Assembly (NCBI GenBank): GCA_003248805.1
Contig: QFQY01000020.1
Coordinates: 10,936-74,935 of the forward strand
DNA length: 64,000 nucleotides
Reading direction: 5' to 3'
From: Chelatococcus sp.
GTDB taxonomy: Bacteria > Pseudomonadota > Alphaproteobacteria > Rhizobiales > Beijerinckiaceae
The position numbers and the translations under genes were made by a program. How positions within the stretch are numbered: position 1 is the first letter of the stretch; each line of letters starts with the position of its first letter. The notes under the pieces are model-generated. The model worked only from the letters and a program-made list of their open reading frames with translations. It searched no databases and had not been told where the DNA came from. Shown here one piece after another: positions 35,535-43,822 of the stretch.

Positions 35535-37016
35535 CTATTGGGGCGCGAGCGCGAGCATGTCCTGCACGAGGCTCCCCTTCAACAGCAACGCCTTGATCTG
35601 GGAACGGCGCCGGCTGAAATTCTGGGAGATCAGGTCCGTCTCCGCCTTGACGAGATCGACCTGAGCATCGAGCAGCTCGAACACCGTGCGGCTGCCATTC
35701 TTGAACTGCTCGAAATAGAGATCCTGCACCTTGCGCGCCGCCTTGACCCGCGCGACCAGAGACCCGGATTTGTCGCTGTCCGACGACGTGATCCGCTGGG
35801 CGCCCTGAGCCTCCTCCCTCAGCTCGCGACGGCGCTTGTCCAGCCTCAGATACGCCGCCTCGATCCGGGCCATCACCTGCCGGCGGGCGCTGAGATTGGC
35901 TCCGCCGTCGAGCAGCGGGACCCTGAGCGAGACGAGGACGTTCGCGTAAGTCTTGCGGTCGGAGGTGTCGGGCTCGGCCATGTTGCGCCCCGCCTTGAAG
36001 GTGCTTTCAAGGCCGAGATTCGGGCGACCGCTGCCTTCGACCGAGTTCAACTGCTCGCGAAGCGACGAAATCTCGCTTTGAATGGCGAGGATGTCGGGAT
36101 TGCGGTCGAGTTTCTCCTGACTGAGCTCGGCGGGGTTGCCGCCCAGGCGCGGCGTCACCGCGTCCACGACCTTGTCGACGTCGAGCTCCGTCAGGCGACG
36201 GAAGGCGTCGGAGGCGTTGGTGCGCTCAGTGGTGAGGTCGATCAGGCTGGTCTTGGCATTCTCCAGACGAGTCGTCACGCGCTTGACGTCGGCGACGGTC
36301 GAGTTGCCGTCCGATTCGTTCGACTGGACGATCTTGAGGATGTCCTCATGCGCCTTGATGTTGCGCTTCGCCAAGGCGATGTTCTCGTCGGTCTGGTGCA
36401 CCTTCAGCAGGAGATCGAGCATATCGAAGGCGGTCTGCTCGGTCTTGGCGATGCGGGCGTTGGTCGCGCTCTGATAGGCGAGCGACGCCCGCTCGTAATT
36501 GCTCTTGGCGGCGCCGAAATCGTAGAGGTTCTGCCGGAAGCTCAACCCGATCTCGCGACGGATGGCGTTGCCTGCGGGGTCGGACAGCCAGTTCCGTTGC
36601 GGCCCCGCAGCCGCCGTGAGATCGAGCGTCGGAAGCATGCCGGCCTGGGCGCCGTCGACCGCTGCGTATTGTTCTTTCTCTTTCGCCGCCGCGATGCCGA
36701 CGTCCGGATTGGTGCGGATGAGGCGTCGCAGAACCTCGGAAATCGTCATCCGCCCCGCCACGCCACGCTCCGATGACGGAGCCGGCCTCGGCGATTCGGA
36801 TGACGATGTGAATTTGGCCGCCGGCTCCATTGCAATCGGAGGAACGGCAGAAGTAACATCTTCGACAGCGAACGAATTGCAGAGCGTTGCCGGCAAAGGA
36901 TAGCTGCCGGTGGACGCGCACGGAGCCTCGGGGCGCGAGACGCAGCCGGCCAGTCCACATACTGCGACAATGACGGACAGGAGCTTGCGCCCGTCTTTTT
37001 CGCCGCCCCAAGCCAT
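35535..37016 (-). CDS. TolC-family outer membrane channel, lipoprotein type (type I secretion)
   Basis: From ATG 37016 (GAGGA 7 bases upstream) the protein has 493 residues. The N-terminus is a lipoprotein signal ending in LAGC (Cys at about residue 25). A Pro/Ser-rich linker of ~60 residues precedes two outer-membrane-efflux repeats: DVGIAAAKEKEQYAAVDGAQ, IGLSFRQNLYDFGAAKSNYERA, and in the second half LRVPLLDGGANLSARRQVM and AEYLR-type helices, ending in QNFSRRRSQIKALLLKG. This is the trimeric TolC tunnel. It lies downstream of hlyD after a 458-bp gap and probably forms the outer membrane exit for the giant adhesin. The ATG at 37040 lacks a ribosome binding site. Confidence 0.88.
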   Translation of the reverse strand: MAWGGEKDGRKLLSVIVAVCGLAGCVSRPEAPCASTGSYPLPATLCNSFAVEDVTSAVPPIAMEPAAKFTSSSESPRPAPSSERGVAGRMTISEVLRRLIRTNPDVGIAAAKEKEQYAAVDGAQAGMLPTLDLTAAAGPQRNWLSDPAGNAIRREIGLSFRQNLYDFGAAKSNYERASLAYQSATNARIAKTEQTAFDMLDLLLKVHQTDENIALAKRNIKAHEDILKIVQSNESDGNSTVADVKRVTTRLENAKTSLIDLTTERTNASDAFRRLTELDVDKVVDAVTPRLGGNPAELSQEKLDRNPDILAIQSEISSLREQLNSVEGSGRPNLGLESTFKAGRNMAEPDTSDRKTYANVLVSLRVPLLDGGANLSARRQVMARIEAAYLRLDKRRRELREEAQGAQRITSSDSDKSGSLVARVKAARKVQDLYFEQFKNGSRTVFELLDAQVDLVKAETDLISQNFSRRRSQIKALLLKGSLVQDMLALAPQ

Positions 37017-37059
37017 CCCCACGTCCTCGCCCCTTCGCATCCGGCGACAAGGGATTATT

Positions 37060-37076
37060 AACCTTAATAAAAGGTT
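37060..37076. promoter_or_regulatory. AT-rich inverted repeat upstream of the TolC-like gene
   Basis: AACCTT and AAGGTT (37060-37065, 37071-37076) flank AATAA in the only AT-rich patch of the gap, 44 bp before the tolC-like start. It may be part of a promoter or operator for that gene. Confidence 0.35.
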
Positions 37077-37474
37077 TGTGATTCGCGCAATCCGTAAAGA
37101 TGCTGTTGGCTGACTGGCCGGAAAACGGCTCTACAAGGGGGCGCGTCGACGCCCCATCCCATCGATGGGACATAAGGCCCATCTGCCGTGACCCCGCCGA
37201 ATGGGCGGGCCGTAACTCCAAGGCAGGTCGGCATCGCGTCCCCGCCGCGCCGAAAGCGCGAACGTAGCGGCGGGCTTCGGGCAGGGGCCGCGCGGCACCC
37301 CTCCCCTTATGCCGAGAATGAACGCGCCTGCCGCGGGAAGCGGCCGCCCGAGAAGGCCGAAGCCCGGAAGCCGTGGACCGGCGAGACGGGAACCGCCGTC
37401 AAAGGCGGCTCCGACAGAGCACCCTCCGTTCACGGTCTCGACTGCTCCGCCGCCAAGGGTACGACCGGAAGCCG
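37077..37474. other. Structured non-coding gap between hlyD-like and tolC-like genes
   Basis: The stretch has several inverted repeats: a perfect 14-bp palindrome at 37157-37170, a 6-bp stem at 37193-37209, and an 8-bp stem at 37241-37248/37267-37274 enclosing a possible inner stem. Open frames crossing it encode low-complexity Arg/Pro/Gly peptides without family features, so I treat it as non-coding: leader, attenuator, or RNA of unknown kind. Confidence 0.4.
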
Positions 37475-38779
37475 TCAGCGCCGGAATGCCATGTCCTTCA
37501 CGTTCATGAGAGGGGTCAGCAGGTACTGCAGCACCGAGTGGCGACGCGTCAGCATGTCCACGTTCGCCATCATGCCCGGCACGATCGGATAGGTGTCGCC
37601 AAGCCTGTTGGCCGCCTTGAGGCGAACGCGGAAATAGGGCTGGCTGTCCTTGTCCTTGATGATGTCGGGCGAGATGTCGACGACCTGCGCATCGAGCCCG
37701 CCATAGACCGAATAGTCATAGGCGGTGATCTTCACGACGGCCTTGGTGCCGGGCCAGATCTCGGCGCGATCCTGCGGCGACAATTGCGCCTCGATGGCAA
37801 TCGTGTCGCTGCCGGGGACGATCTCCAGAATGGGCGCCCCTGCCGCGATGACGCCGCCGACGGTGGCGACGAAGCGCTTGTTGACGATACCGGCCGTCGG
37901 CGACCGGATTTCCGTCCGCGTTTCCTTGTCGCGCAATCCTGAAACTGCCTCGCGCAACTGGCTGATCTCGACCAGCACCTTGGTCTTTTCCTCATAGGCG
38001 TCGGAGCGAAATTTCAGTACCGCGCCGTTGCGCTGCCTGACGGCCTCGCTCAGCGCGGCCTGCGTCTGCGGGATGTCGTGGTTGAGGTCCTCGATCTTGG
38101 TGTCGAGCTGCTGAAGGGATGTCAGGCCCTGGAGAAGCTCGTTGCGCGAGACCGCGCCAAGGTCGTGGAGGCGCTGCAGGCTCTGTGTCCTCTGTGCGGT
38201 GAGCTCGCGCTCGCGCTGGAGATTGGAGCGCCGCGCCCCCAGCCCGGCGAGGGCGATCTCGTGCTGGCGGATCTTGTCCTCCAGAATGTTGATCTGCTCC
38301 GACTGGTCGCGCTTGCGCTGAAGGAAGAGGTCGCGCTCGCTGGCGATGATGAAGCTCTCTTCCAGATCGGGAGGGAAGGACACCTCGCTGGCGCCCGACA
38401 ATTCGGCCTCGATGCGCGCCTGGGCCGCCCGCTTGGCCGACAGTTGCGTCAAGGTCTGCTGCAGAGTCGTCTGGGACTGGGTGTCCCGGATCCGGAGCAG
38501 GACCTGGTCCTGCTCGACGCGGTCGCCTTCGCGGACGAGAATCTCGGAGACGATGCCGCCTTCGAGGTGCTGGACGATCTGATTCTGATTGAAAGGTACG
38601 ACGGTTCCCGTGCTCCGGGTGACGGCGTCGATCCGCGTCATCGCGCTCCAGACGGCCAGGGCGGCAAGGCTCGCGGCCAGCCCGAGAAGCAAGGTCCGGT
38701 GGGCATCGCTGCGGATGCGGTCGCAGCGTCGCGCCGCCCGCTCTCCTTCCGGGAACATCGAACCGTTCGATTGCGTCAT
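37475..38779 (-). CDS. HlyD-family type I secretion periplasmic adaptor
   Basis: From ATG 38779 the protein has 434 residues. A short cytoplasmic N-terminus and one membrane segment (LLLGLAASLAALAVWSAM) precede the first lipoyl half (TRSTGTVVPFNQNQIVQHLEGGIVSEIL), which is the classic type I adaptor signature. A long alpha-hairpin with coiled-coil heptads (about 100-270) follows, then the second half (RSPTAGIVNKRFVATVGGVI) and the C-terminal YPIVPGMMANVDMLT. It links the ABC exporter to the TolC-like channel. It is divergent from the exporter gene across 117 bp and upstream of tolC. Confidence 0.93.
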   Translation of the reverse strand: MTQSNGSMFPEGERAARRCDRIRSDAHRTLLLGLAASLAALAVWSAMTRIDAVTRSTGTVVPFNQNQIVQHLEGGIVSEILVREGDRVEQDQVLLRIRDTQSQTTLQQTLTQLSAKRAAQARIEAELSGASEVSFPPDLEESFIIASERDLFLQRKRDQSEQINILEDKIRQHEIALAGLGARRSNLQRERELTAQRTQSLQRLHDLGAVSRNELLQGLTSLQQLDTKIEDLNHDIPQTQAALSEAVRQRNGAVLKFRSDAYEEKTKVLVEISQLREAVSGLRDKETRTEIRSPTAGIVNKRFVATVGGVIAAGAPILEIVPGSDTIAIEAQLSPQDRAEIWPGTKAVVKITAYDYSVYGGLDAQVVDISPDIIKDKDSQPYFRVRLKAANRLGDTYPIVPGMMANVDMLTRRHSVLQYLLTPLMNVKDMAFRR

Positions 38780-38896
38780 GACCAATAGTCCCGCTGCCGA
38801 AAACCCGCTTTAGCGGGATATCGTTAACCGAGCGCTAAGCATTCGCGTTTACTCTTCCGAAATACTTGAGATTTTGCGTCGTAGGGCCTGTCGACA
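38780..38896. promoter_or_regulatory. Divergent control region of the type I secretion locus
   Basis: The 117 bp between the two start codons must carry both promoters. They contain a small hairpin (CCCGC-TTTA-GCGGG, 38804-38817) and an AT-richer stretch, 38820-38880, with GTTAAC and TTTACTCTTCC segments. I cannot fix -35/-10 boxes with confidence. Confidence 0.45.
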
Positions 38897-40987
38897 ATGG
38901 CACATGTGCACGGAATTTCAGCGCGTGCTGATGACACGATGCGCCTGCCGTTTCGCATCGGCCCCATGGCCGGGGCCGGCAAGGCGCCAAACCCCGGCGG
39001 CGAGCATCTGCTGGCGGCGCTGGGCCGGCTGAGCTGCGACCGGGCCGAGATGCGCATGCTGCGCGCGACGATCGCAGAGATCGACGGCACCATCCTGCCT
39101 TGCGTCGCCGTGCTCCAGGACGGAACCGGGCTCGCCCTCGTCGCCCGCGAAGGCAAGAGCATGTTCCGCGTCGAGACGGCCGGCGGCGTCGAGCATATCG
39201 GCGCCAATGATCTCGCCGAGCGTTACTCCGGAGCGCTTCTGGTGCACGCGCGCGCTGCCGCCACGCACCGGAAGTCGGCCCCCGTCGACACGACCCCGCT
39301 GCTCCGCAGGATCCTGCGGCTGACCGTGACCTCCTCCTTGTTGCCGCAACTGATCCTCGCGGCCATTCTCGGCAATCTGCTCGTCTTCGCCCTGCCGATC
39401 TACAGCATGGCTGTCTACGACCGGATCATCCCCCACCGCGCGACGGAGACGCTCTGGGCGCTGACGATCGGCATCGGCATCGGCATCGTCTTCATGGTCG
39501 ACATGTTCTGCAAGTCGATGCGGCATCGGATCCAGGAAGCCATCGGTGTCGGCATGGGGCTCGACCTGCAGCAGAACCTGTTCCGCCACGTCATGTCCGC
39601 CGAGCTCGCCCATGCGCCGAAGAATGCCGGCGTGCTGTCGAGCGCCTTCGGCGCGATAGACGGGCTGTGCCTGCTCGCGCCCGCGATTCTCGCCGGCCTT
39701 CTCGTCGACCTGCCCTTCGCCATCGTCATCCTGCTCTATGTCGCCTTCCTGGCGCACTGGGTCGTCCTGGCGCCCGCTCTCGCCATGTTGGCGATCCTGC
39801 TGGTCAACATCGGCAGCCATGTCGCCGCGCGGAAGGCCCATGCCGCAGCGGCCAAGCACATGGTGGCGCGCACGGGCCTGATCGAGGAAGGCGCGCATTC
39901 GCTGGAGACCATCAAGGCTCTCGGAGCGGAACGAGACCTGGTCGACAGATGGTCGCGCCTATCCGACGAGCTGGCCTTTCAGTCTCATCTCGGACGCAGC
40001 GCGAGCGCGGCGTCCGGGCAGAGCGTCAACATGATCTTCCAGATCAGCACGGTCGCATCGCTCGCGATCGGCGTCTTCATGATCAGCGCGGGCGACATGA
40101 CGGTCGGTGCACTGGTCGCCGCCGTGCTGCTGACAGGCCGGGCGATCGCACCCATCGGCGCATTGGCGGCCAGCGTCATCCGTGGTTTCAGCCTCGCCCA
40201 GTCGCTCGGCTATGCGAAGAAGCTCCTCGAGACGCCCAGCGAGGTCGCGGGGGACGCGACCCGGCGCGCGGCGCGCATCAAGGGCTCCGTCCGCTTTGCC
40301 GGCGCGAGCTACAGCTATCCCGGCGAGCCACGGCCCGCGCTCCACGATATCAACCTGGCGATCGCGCCCGGCGAGAAGGTCGGCATCATCGGCCGCATCG
40401 GTTCGGGCAAGAGCACGCTGATCCATCTGGTGCCGCGGCTCTACCGCCCCGATCAGGGCAACGTCCTGATCGACGATCACGATATCCGGCAATACGACCC
40501 CGTCTGGCTGCGGCGCCACATCGCCTACATGCCGCAGGACTGCGATCTGTTCGACGCGAGCATCCGGGACAACATCGTGCGCGGGCTCGACACCGTGGAC
40601 GAGGACCACTTCCAGGAAGCGGTGACCATCGCCGGGGTGAAGGATTTCGTCGCCAACCATCCGGCCGGCTACGGACTCGTCGTCGGCGCCCATGGCCGGC
40701 GGCTCTCAGGCGGCGAACGACAGGCCGTGTGTCTGGCCCGCGCGCTCGTCGCCCGGCCCGCCATCCTCGTGCTCGACGAGCCGACATCGGCCATGGACAG
40801 CCAGCTCGAGCGCCGCGTGGTCGAGCGTCTGAAGTCCGCTCTGGACGGCAAGACGGTTCTCGTGGCGACGCATCGGGCGCCGCTGCTGGCACTGGTCGAT
40901 CGGGTCATCTGGCTCGATGGCGGCCGTGTCATCGCGGACGGCCCGACGGCCGAGATCATTCGCCGTGCAACGCCCATGTCCGCGTAG
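38897..40987 (+). CDS. Type I secretion ABC exporter (HlyB/LapB/SiiF-like)
   Basis: The protein has 696 residues. Residues ~35-125 resemble a C39-like domain without the catalytic Cys in its normal context, as in HlyB/LapB exporters that do not cleave a leader. A six-segment membrane domain spans ~150-430. The ATPase has Walker A GRIGSGKST (about 500), signature RLSGGERQAV (about 603), Walker B ILVLDEPTSAMD (about 623) and the switch His in VATHRAP. It powers export of a C-terminally signalled RTX protein, here evidently the 6,633-residue adhesin of the same operon. The next gene starts 10 bp downstream. Confidence 0.93.
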   Translation: MAHVHGISARADDTMRLPFRIGPMAGAGKAPNPGGEHLLAALGRLSCDRAEMRMLRATIAEIDGTILPCVAVLQDGTGLALVAREGKSMFRVETAGGVEHIGANDLAERYSGALLVHARAAATHRKSAPVDTTPLLRRILRLTVTSSLLPQLILAAILGNLLVFALPIYSMAVYDRIIPHRATETLWALTIGIGIGIVFMVDMFCKSMRHRIQEAIGVGMGLDLQQNLFRHVMSAELAHAPKNAGVLSSAFGAIDGLCLLAPAILAGLLVDLPFAIVILLYVAFLAHWVVLAPALAMLAILLVNIGSHVAARKAHAAAAKHMVARTGLIEEGAHSLETIKALGAERDLVDRWSRLSDELAFQSHLGRSASAASGQSVNMIFQISTVASLAIGVFMISAGDMTVGALVAAVLLTGRAIAPIGALAASVIRGFSLAQSLGYAKKLLETPSEVAGDATRRAARIKGSVRFAGASYSYPGEPRPALHDINLAIAPGEKVGIIGRIGSGKSTLIHLVPRLYRPDQGNVLIDDHDIRQYDPVWLRRHIAYMPQDCDLFDASIRDNIVRGLDTVDEDHFQEAVTIAGVKDFVANHPAGYGLVVGAHGRRLSGGERQAVCLARALVARPAILVLDEPTSAMDSQLERRVVERLKSALDGKTVLVATHRAPLLALVDRVIWLDGGRVIADGPTAEIIRRATPMSA

Positions 40988-40997
40988 AGACTAGAAA

Positions 40998-41744
40998 ATG
41001 GCGAGCAAGCACAAACAGGAAGATCCCTGGGCCGGCTTTGTCGACGTGCTGTCGAACATCCTGATGGTCGTCATCTTCCTCGTCGTCATTCTCGGCATGG
41101 CGATCTTCGCGCTGTCCCAGCAGATCACCAAGGTCGCTGTCGAGAATGCGGTCAAGGCGGAGCGGGAGGCGCAGGCGACGCCCACCGCCGATCCGCAACC
41201 CCGGCCGCCCGAGAAAACCGACGAGGCCGTCGCTGCCGCTCCCAAACCGGAACCTCAGGTCGGCGCAGCCGGTGCCTATGAGGCGGCCAAGGCGCCGCGG
41301 GCCCGCGAGACCGACGAGGTGGCCGGCAACACCACGCTCTCCGTGCGGAGTCTCGCAATCAAGCCCGGCAAAGAGGTCGAAATCGCGTCCGAAGAGACCA
41401 AGCAGGTCGATGCGCCGGTCGTGGTGAAGCAGTCTCACGCCTTCCTGACGCTGAAGTTCGGCAAGGGCGCCTTCAAGATCGACACGGCAGCTTCCGGCGA
41501 AATCCAGACCTTCCTCGCTGCGGACAAGGCGACGGGCGAGAACAAGCTCGAGGTCCGGGCCTTCGCGCAGTCGACCGTCGGCTCGGTCTCCGAGGCCCGA
41601 CGCATCGCCTACTATCGCGCCATGCAGACGAGAACCGAACTCGTGCGAAGCGGGGTCGCTGCCAACCGGATCGAAGTCAAGATTCGGGAATCCCTCTCGC
41701 CCGAAGAAATCGACGTCGTCAGGATCTTCGAGAAGCCATCCTAG
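40998..41744 (+). CDS. MotB/OmpA-like inner membrane protein (SiiA-like accessory of type I secretion)
   Basis: The protein has 248 residues. A single membrane helix (about 17-38) directly follows an Asp at position 16 in WAGFVDVLSNILMVV, the place of the proton-carrying Asp in MotB/ExbD/TolR. A Pro/Ala/Lys-rich linker (about 50-110) leads to a C-terminal OmpA-like fold (about 145-245; SEARRIAYYRAMQTRTELVRSGVAANRIEVK). The Asp normally used to bind peptidoglycan is not evident; Gln/Ser stand there, although the later Arg is kept. With the MotA-like gene next door it probably forms a proton channel, as SiiA/SiiB do for the Salmonella SPI-4 adhesin. Function by analogy only. Confidence 0.75.
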   Translation: MASKHKQEDPWAGFVDVLSNILMVVIFLVVILGMAIFALSQQITKVAVENAVKAEREAQATPTADPQPRPPEKTDEAVAAAPKPEPQVGAAGAYEAAKAPRARETDEVAGNTTLSVRSLAIKPGKEVEIASEETKQVDAPVVVKQSHAFLTLKFGKGAFKIDTAASGEIQTFLAADKATGENKLEVRAFAQSTVGSVSEARRIAYYRAMQTRTELVRSGVAANRIEVKIRESLSPEEIDVVRIFEKPS

Positions 41745-41825
41745 AGGCCGCCCCGGCTCGCGCCGCAGCACGGCTTAATCACATATTCGCAATTGCAAAA
41801 TTATGTTTCCGACATTCAACGGGCC

Positions 41826-41833
41826 GGGGGGGG
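41826..41833 (+). promoter_or_regulatory. G8 tract at the ribosome-binding position of the MotA-like gene
   Basis: Eight consecutive G residues end 6 bases before the GTG start at 41840. They overlap where the Shine-Dalgarno sequence must lie and could change length by slippage. The preceding 41770-41820 is AT-rich and may hold an internal promoter. Confidence 0.4.
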
Positions 41834-41839
41834 CTCATC

Positions 41840-43390
41840 GTGGCGACCGCTAGCAGATCAACGCACGGCTATGCCGTGTGGGGAGAAATATCGAAGCAGT
41901 TGAGCGTGCTCGCTCTGGTCGCGGCGCTTGGTATCTGGCAGCATCATTTCGTCATTCAGGCGGCGTCCGCCGACGTCTACCTGTTCGCGCTGCTGTTCGG
42001 CGCCGGACTGTTCGGCATGTACAATGCCGTCGCGGGGACGCACCAGCTCAACAACGAATTCATCGCCCTGGCTGCGATGAAAGAGGTCTATGAAGACGCG
42101 ATCCGGTCCCAGCGCGACACGAATAATGCGCTGATCGCGCAGTTCCGGCGCACCCAGAGGCCGGCCACCGTCTATCACATGCCGTCAGCGCTTGCGACGG
42201 CACATAATCTCATCGTCGAGGAGGTCCAGCGCAACGGCCTGTTCCGGATCTCGACGACGACGATGCAGGTGCTCGTCGCCGACCTCGAAACCAAGCTCGA
42301 CGACCGCCAGGGCACGACGCACTATCTCGGAGCCCTGATGGTTCTGCTGGGCCTGCTCGGCACCTTCATCGGCCTGATGCATACGCTGGAATCGGTCGGC
42401 GGCATCCTCGGCAGCCTCGACCTCTCCGGGTCGGCGGGCGCCGGTGCCATCGCAGGCCTGATCGAAAGCCTCAAAAAGCCGCTCGACGGCATGTCGACCG
42501 GCTTCGGCGCGTCGCTTTTCGGCCTGATCGGTTCGCTGCTGATCGGCTTCCTCGGAAAGCTCGATTCGAAGGCCTCCTTTCGCCTCAAGCACGAATTCGA
42601 AACCTGGATCCGCAGCACCGTGCAGATCGAGGATGCGCAGTCCGTCGCGAGCAGGAACGCGACGACACCGTCCGAGAGCGACGTCCAGACCGAACCCGGG
42701 GCTGCGGAAGGGCTGCATACGCGCACCATGCTCAAGGTCGCGCGCCTGACGATCGCCAGCACGGCGAAACTGGCAGAGCAGGTCGCAGCGATGACGGCGG
42801 CGATCGAGGGCGACCGCAACGACCGGAACCGCCAGACGTCCAGCCTGGAAAGGATCGCAGAGACCGCGGAGCGCACGCTCGCGGCGCAGCTGGCGCTCAA
42901 TCTCCGTTGCTCCGAAATCGCCAGCTCACTGGTCGGGGTCGGGACCATCGTGCAGGAGACGGCCGGAAACCTGACCGGCGTGGTCCAGACGCATACGCGC
43001 TCGGCGGCGGCGATGTCGGCCGCACTCCTCCAGGAGGCGCGGCTCCTTCACGATACCGCGTCCCTTGGTCTCGACGGCCTCCACGACATGCAGGCGAAGA
43101 CCCGTCAGATCCAGTCCGGGATGCAGGAGCTTTCGCAGACGGTGATGCAGGCCCGCGGCGAGGGCCAGAACCAGCCCAACGCCAGCGAAGTCTCCAGCCT
43201 CATCGCGGAGCTCGATCACCTCATCGCCGCGACGCATCTCGGGGCGAACGAAATCCGCAATCTGCGCCGGCTGTCGGCCATCGCCGAAGGGCTGAGCGGA
43301 CTTCCCGACGAGCTCGCCGCTCCGCATGCGATGGATGAGCGCCAGGCCGCGAGCTCCATTTCAAACGCCGATCAGAGGGCCGCATCATGA
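41840..43390 (+). CDS. MotA/TolQ/ExbB-type proton channel protein with long C-terminal tail (SiiB-like)
   Basis: The protein has 516 residues from GTG 41840. Membrane segments lie at about 20-38, 45-64, 163-183 and 217-240. The third contains GLLGTFIGL (171-179) and the fourth GMSTGFGASLFGLIGSLL (217-234), the conserved helices of the MotA/TolQ/ExbB family. The C-terminal ~270 residues are polar and helical with heptad-like patterns, probably a coiled coil on the cytoplasmic side. The pair with the MotB-like protein inside a type I secretion operon points to a Sii-type energising or gating device. The ZorA protein of Zorya also has a tail, but its partners are absent. Its stop overlaps the next ATG. 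Confidence 0.78.
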   Translation: MATASRSTHGYAVWGEISKQLSVLALVAALGIWQHHFVIQAASADVYLFALLFGAGLFGMYNAVAGTHQLNNEFIALAAMKEVYEDAIRSQRDTNNALIAQFRRTQRPATVYHMPSALATAHNLIVEEVQRNGLFRISTTTMQVLVADLETKLDDRQGTTHYLGALMVLLGLLGTFIGLMHTLESVGGILGSLDLSGSAGAGAIAGLIESLKKPLDGMSTGFGASLFGLIGSLLIGFLGKLDSKASFRLKHEFETWIRSTVQIEDAQSVASRNATTPSESDVQTEPGAAEGLHTRTMLKVARLTIASTAKLAEQVAAMTAAIEGDRNDRNRQTSSLERIAETAERTLAAQLALNLRCSEIASSLVGVGTIVQETAGNLTGVVQTHTRSAAAMSAALLQEARLLHDTASLGLDGLHDMQAKTRQIQSGMQELSQTVMQARGEGQNQPNASEVSSLIAELDHLIAATHLGANEIRNLRRLSAIAEGLSGLPDELAAPHAMDERQAASSISNADQRAAS

Positions 43391-43758
43391 GTCTGTCGTC
43401 CGCCCTGCACCAGTCGCTCCGAAACGGATTGCGGTTCTCGCCCCGCTTCCAGCGCCAGCATGAGCGCAGGCCCTGCTCGGTCTTCGCGCAGCTCTATTTC
43501 ATCGAGCGGGGCTTTTCGATCCGCGGCTTGATCGACGAGGCCTCGCTCGGCGGGCTGCGGTTCAGGCCGGCGCAAAGCTACATCCTGCTGCGTTCCCACG
43601 ACCCGGTGCGCGTCACCGTGCTCGACCGGGAATTCCTGGCGACGCTCGTGAACACGTCCCCGATGGGCTACGGCCTGAAGCTGACGTCGATGCTCAGCGA
43701 GGCCGAGCTCGACGCCATCGTCGGCCCCGAATCCCGCTCGCCGTCGCTCCAGGCCTGA
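43387..43758 (+). CDS. Small PilZ-like domain protein
   Basis: The protein has 123 residues, translationally coupled to the MotA-like gene (ATGA overlap). R-Q-H-E-R (23-27) fits the R-x-x-x-R part of the PilZ c-di-GMP motif, and 24 residues later E-A-S-L-G-G (51-56) fits D/N-x-S-x-x-G except for Glu instead of Asp/Asn. Short alternating hydrophobic strands follow, as expected for a PilZ barrel. No membrane segment or signal is present. It may be a cytoplasmic c-di-GMP sensor acting on the MotA-like protein or on the exporter. The match is by motif only and the Glu is a departure. Confidence 0.6.
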   Translation: MSLSSALHQSLRNGLRFSPRFQRQHERRPCSVFAQLYFIERGFSIRGLIDEASLGGLRFRPAQSYILLRSHDPVRVTVLDREFLATLVNTSPMGYGLKLTSMLSEAELDAIVGPESRSPSLQA

Positions 43759-43822
43759 CGGCGGGCCGCTTCGTCACGGGGCTCTCTCTAACGAGGGCCC
43801 ATAGATCGGGAGATGGGTGAGA

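Noticed and set aside
37188..37592. Possible 134-residue gene in the hlyD-tolC gap
   Set aside because: It overlaps the hlyD 3' end, has low-complexity Arg/Pro/Gly composition and no recognisable domain or ribosome binding site.
40998..43390. Zorya anti-phage system (ZorA/ZorB-like pair)
   Set aside because: The MotA-like protein with long tail and the MotB-like protein resemble ZorA/ZorB, but no ZorC, ZorD or ZorE gene is adjacent, and the pair lies between a type I exporter and its substrate. The Sii-type explanation fits better.
40998..43390. Flagellar stator MotA/MotB
   Set aside because: No flagellar genes in the window, the MotA-like protein is about twice normal size, and the operon context is secretion.
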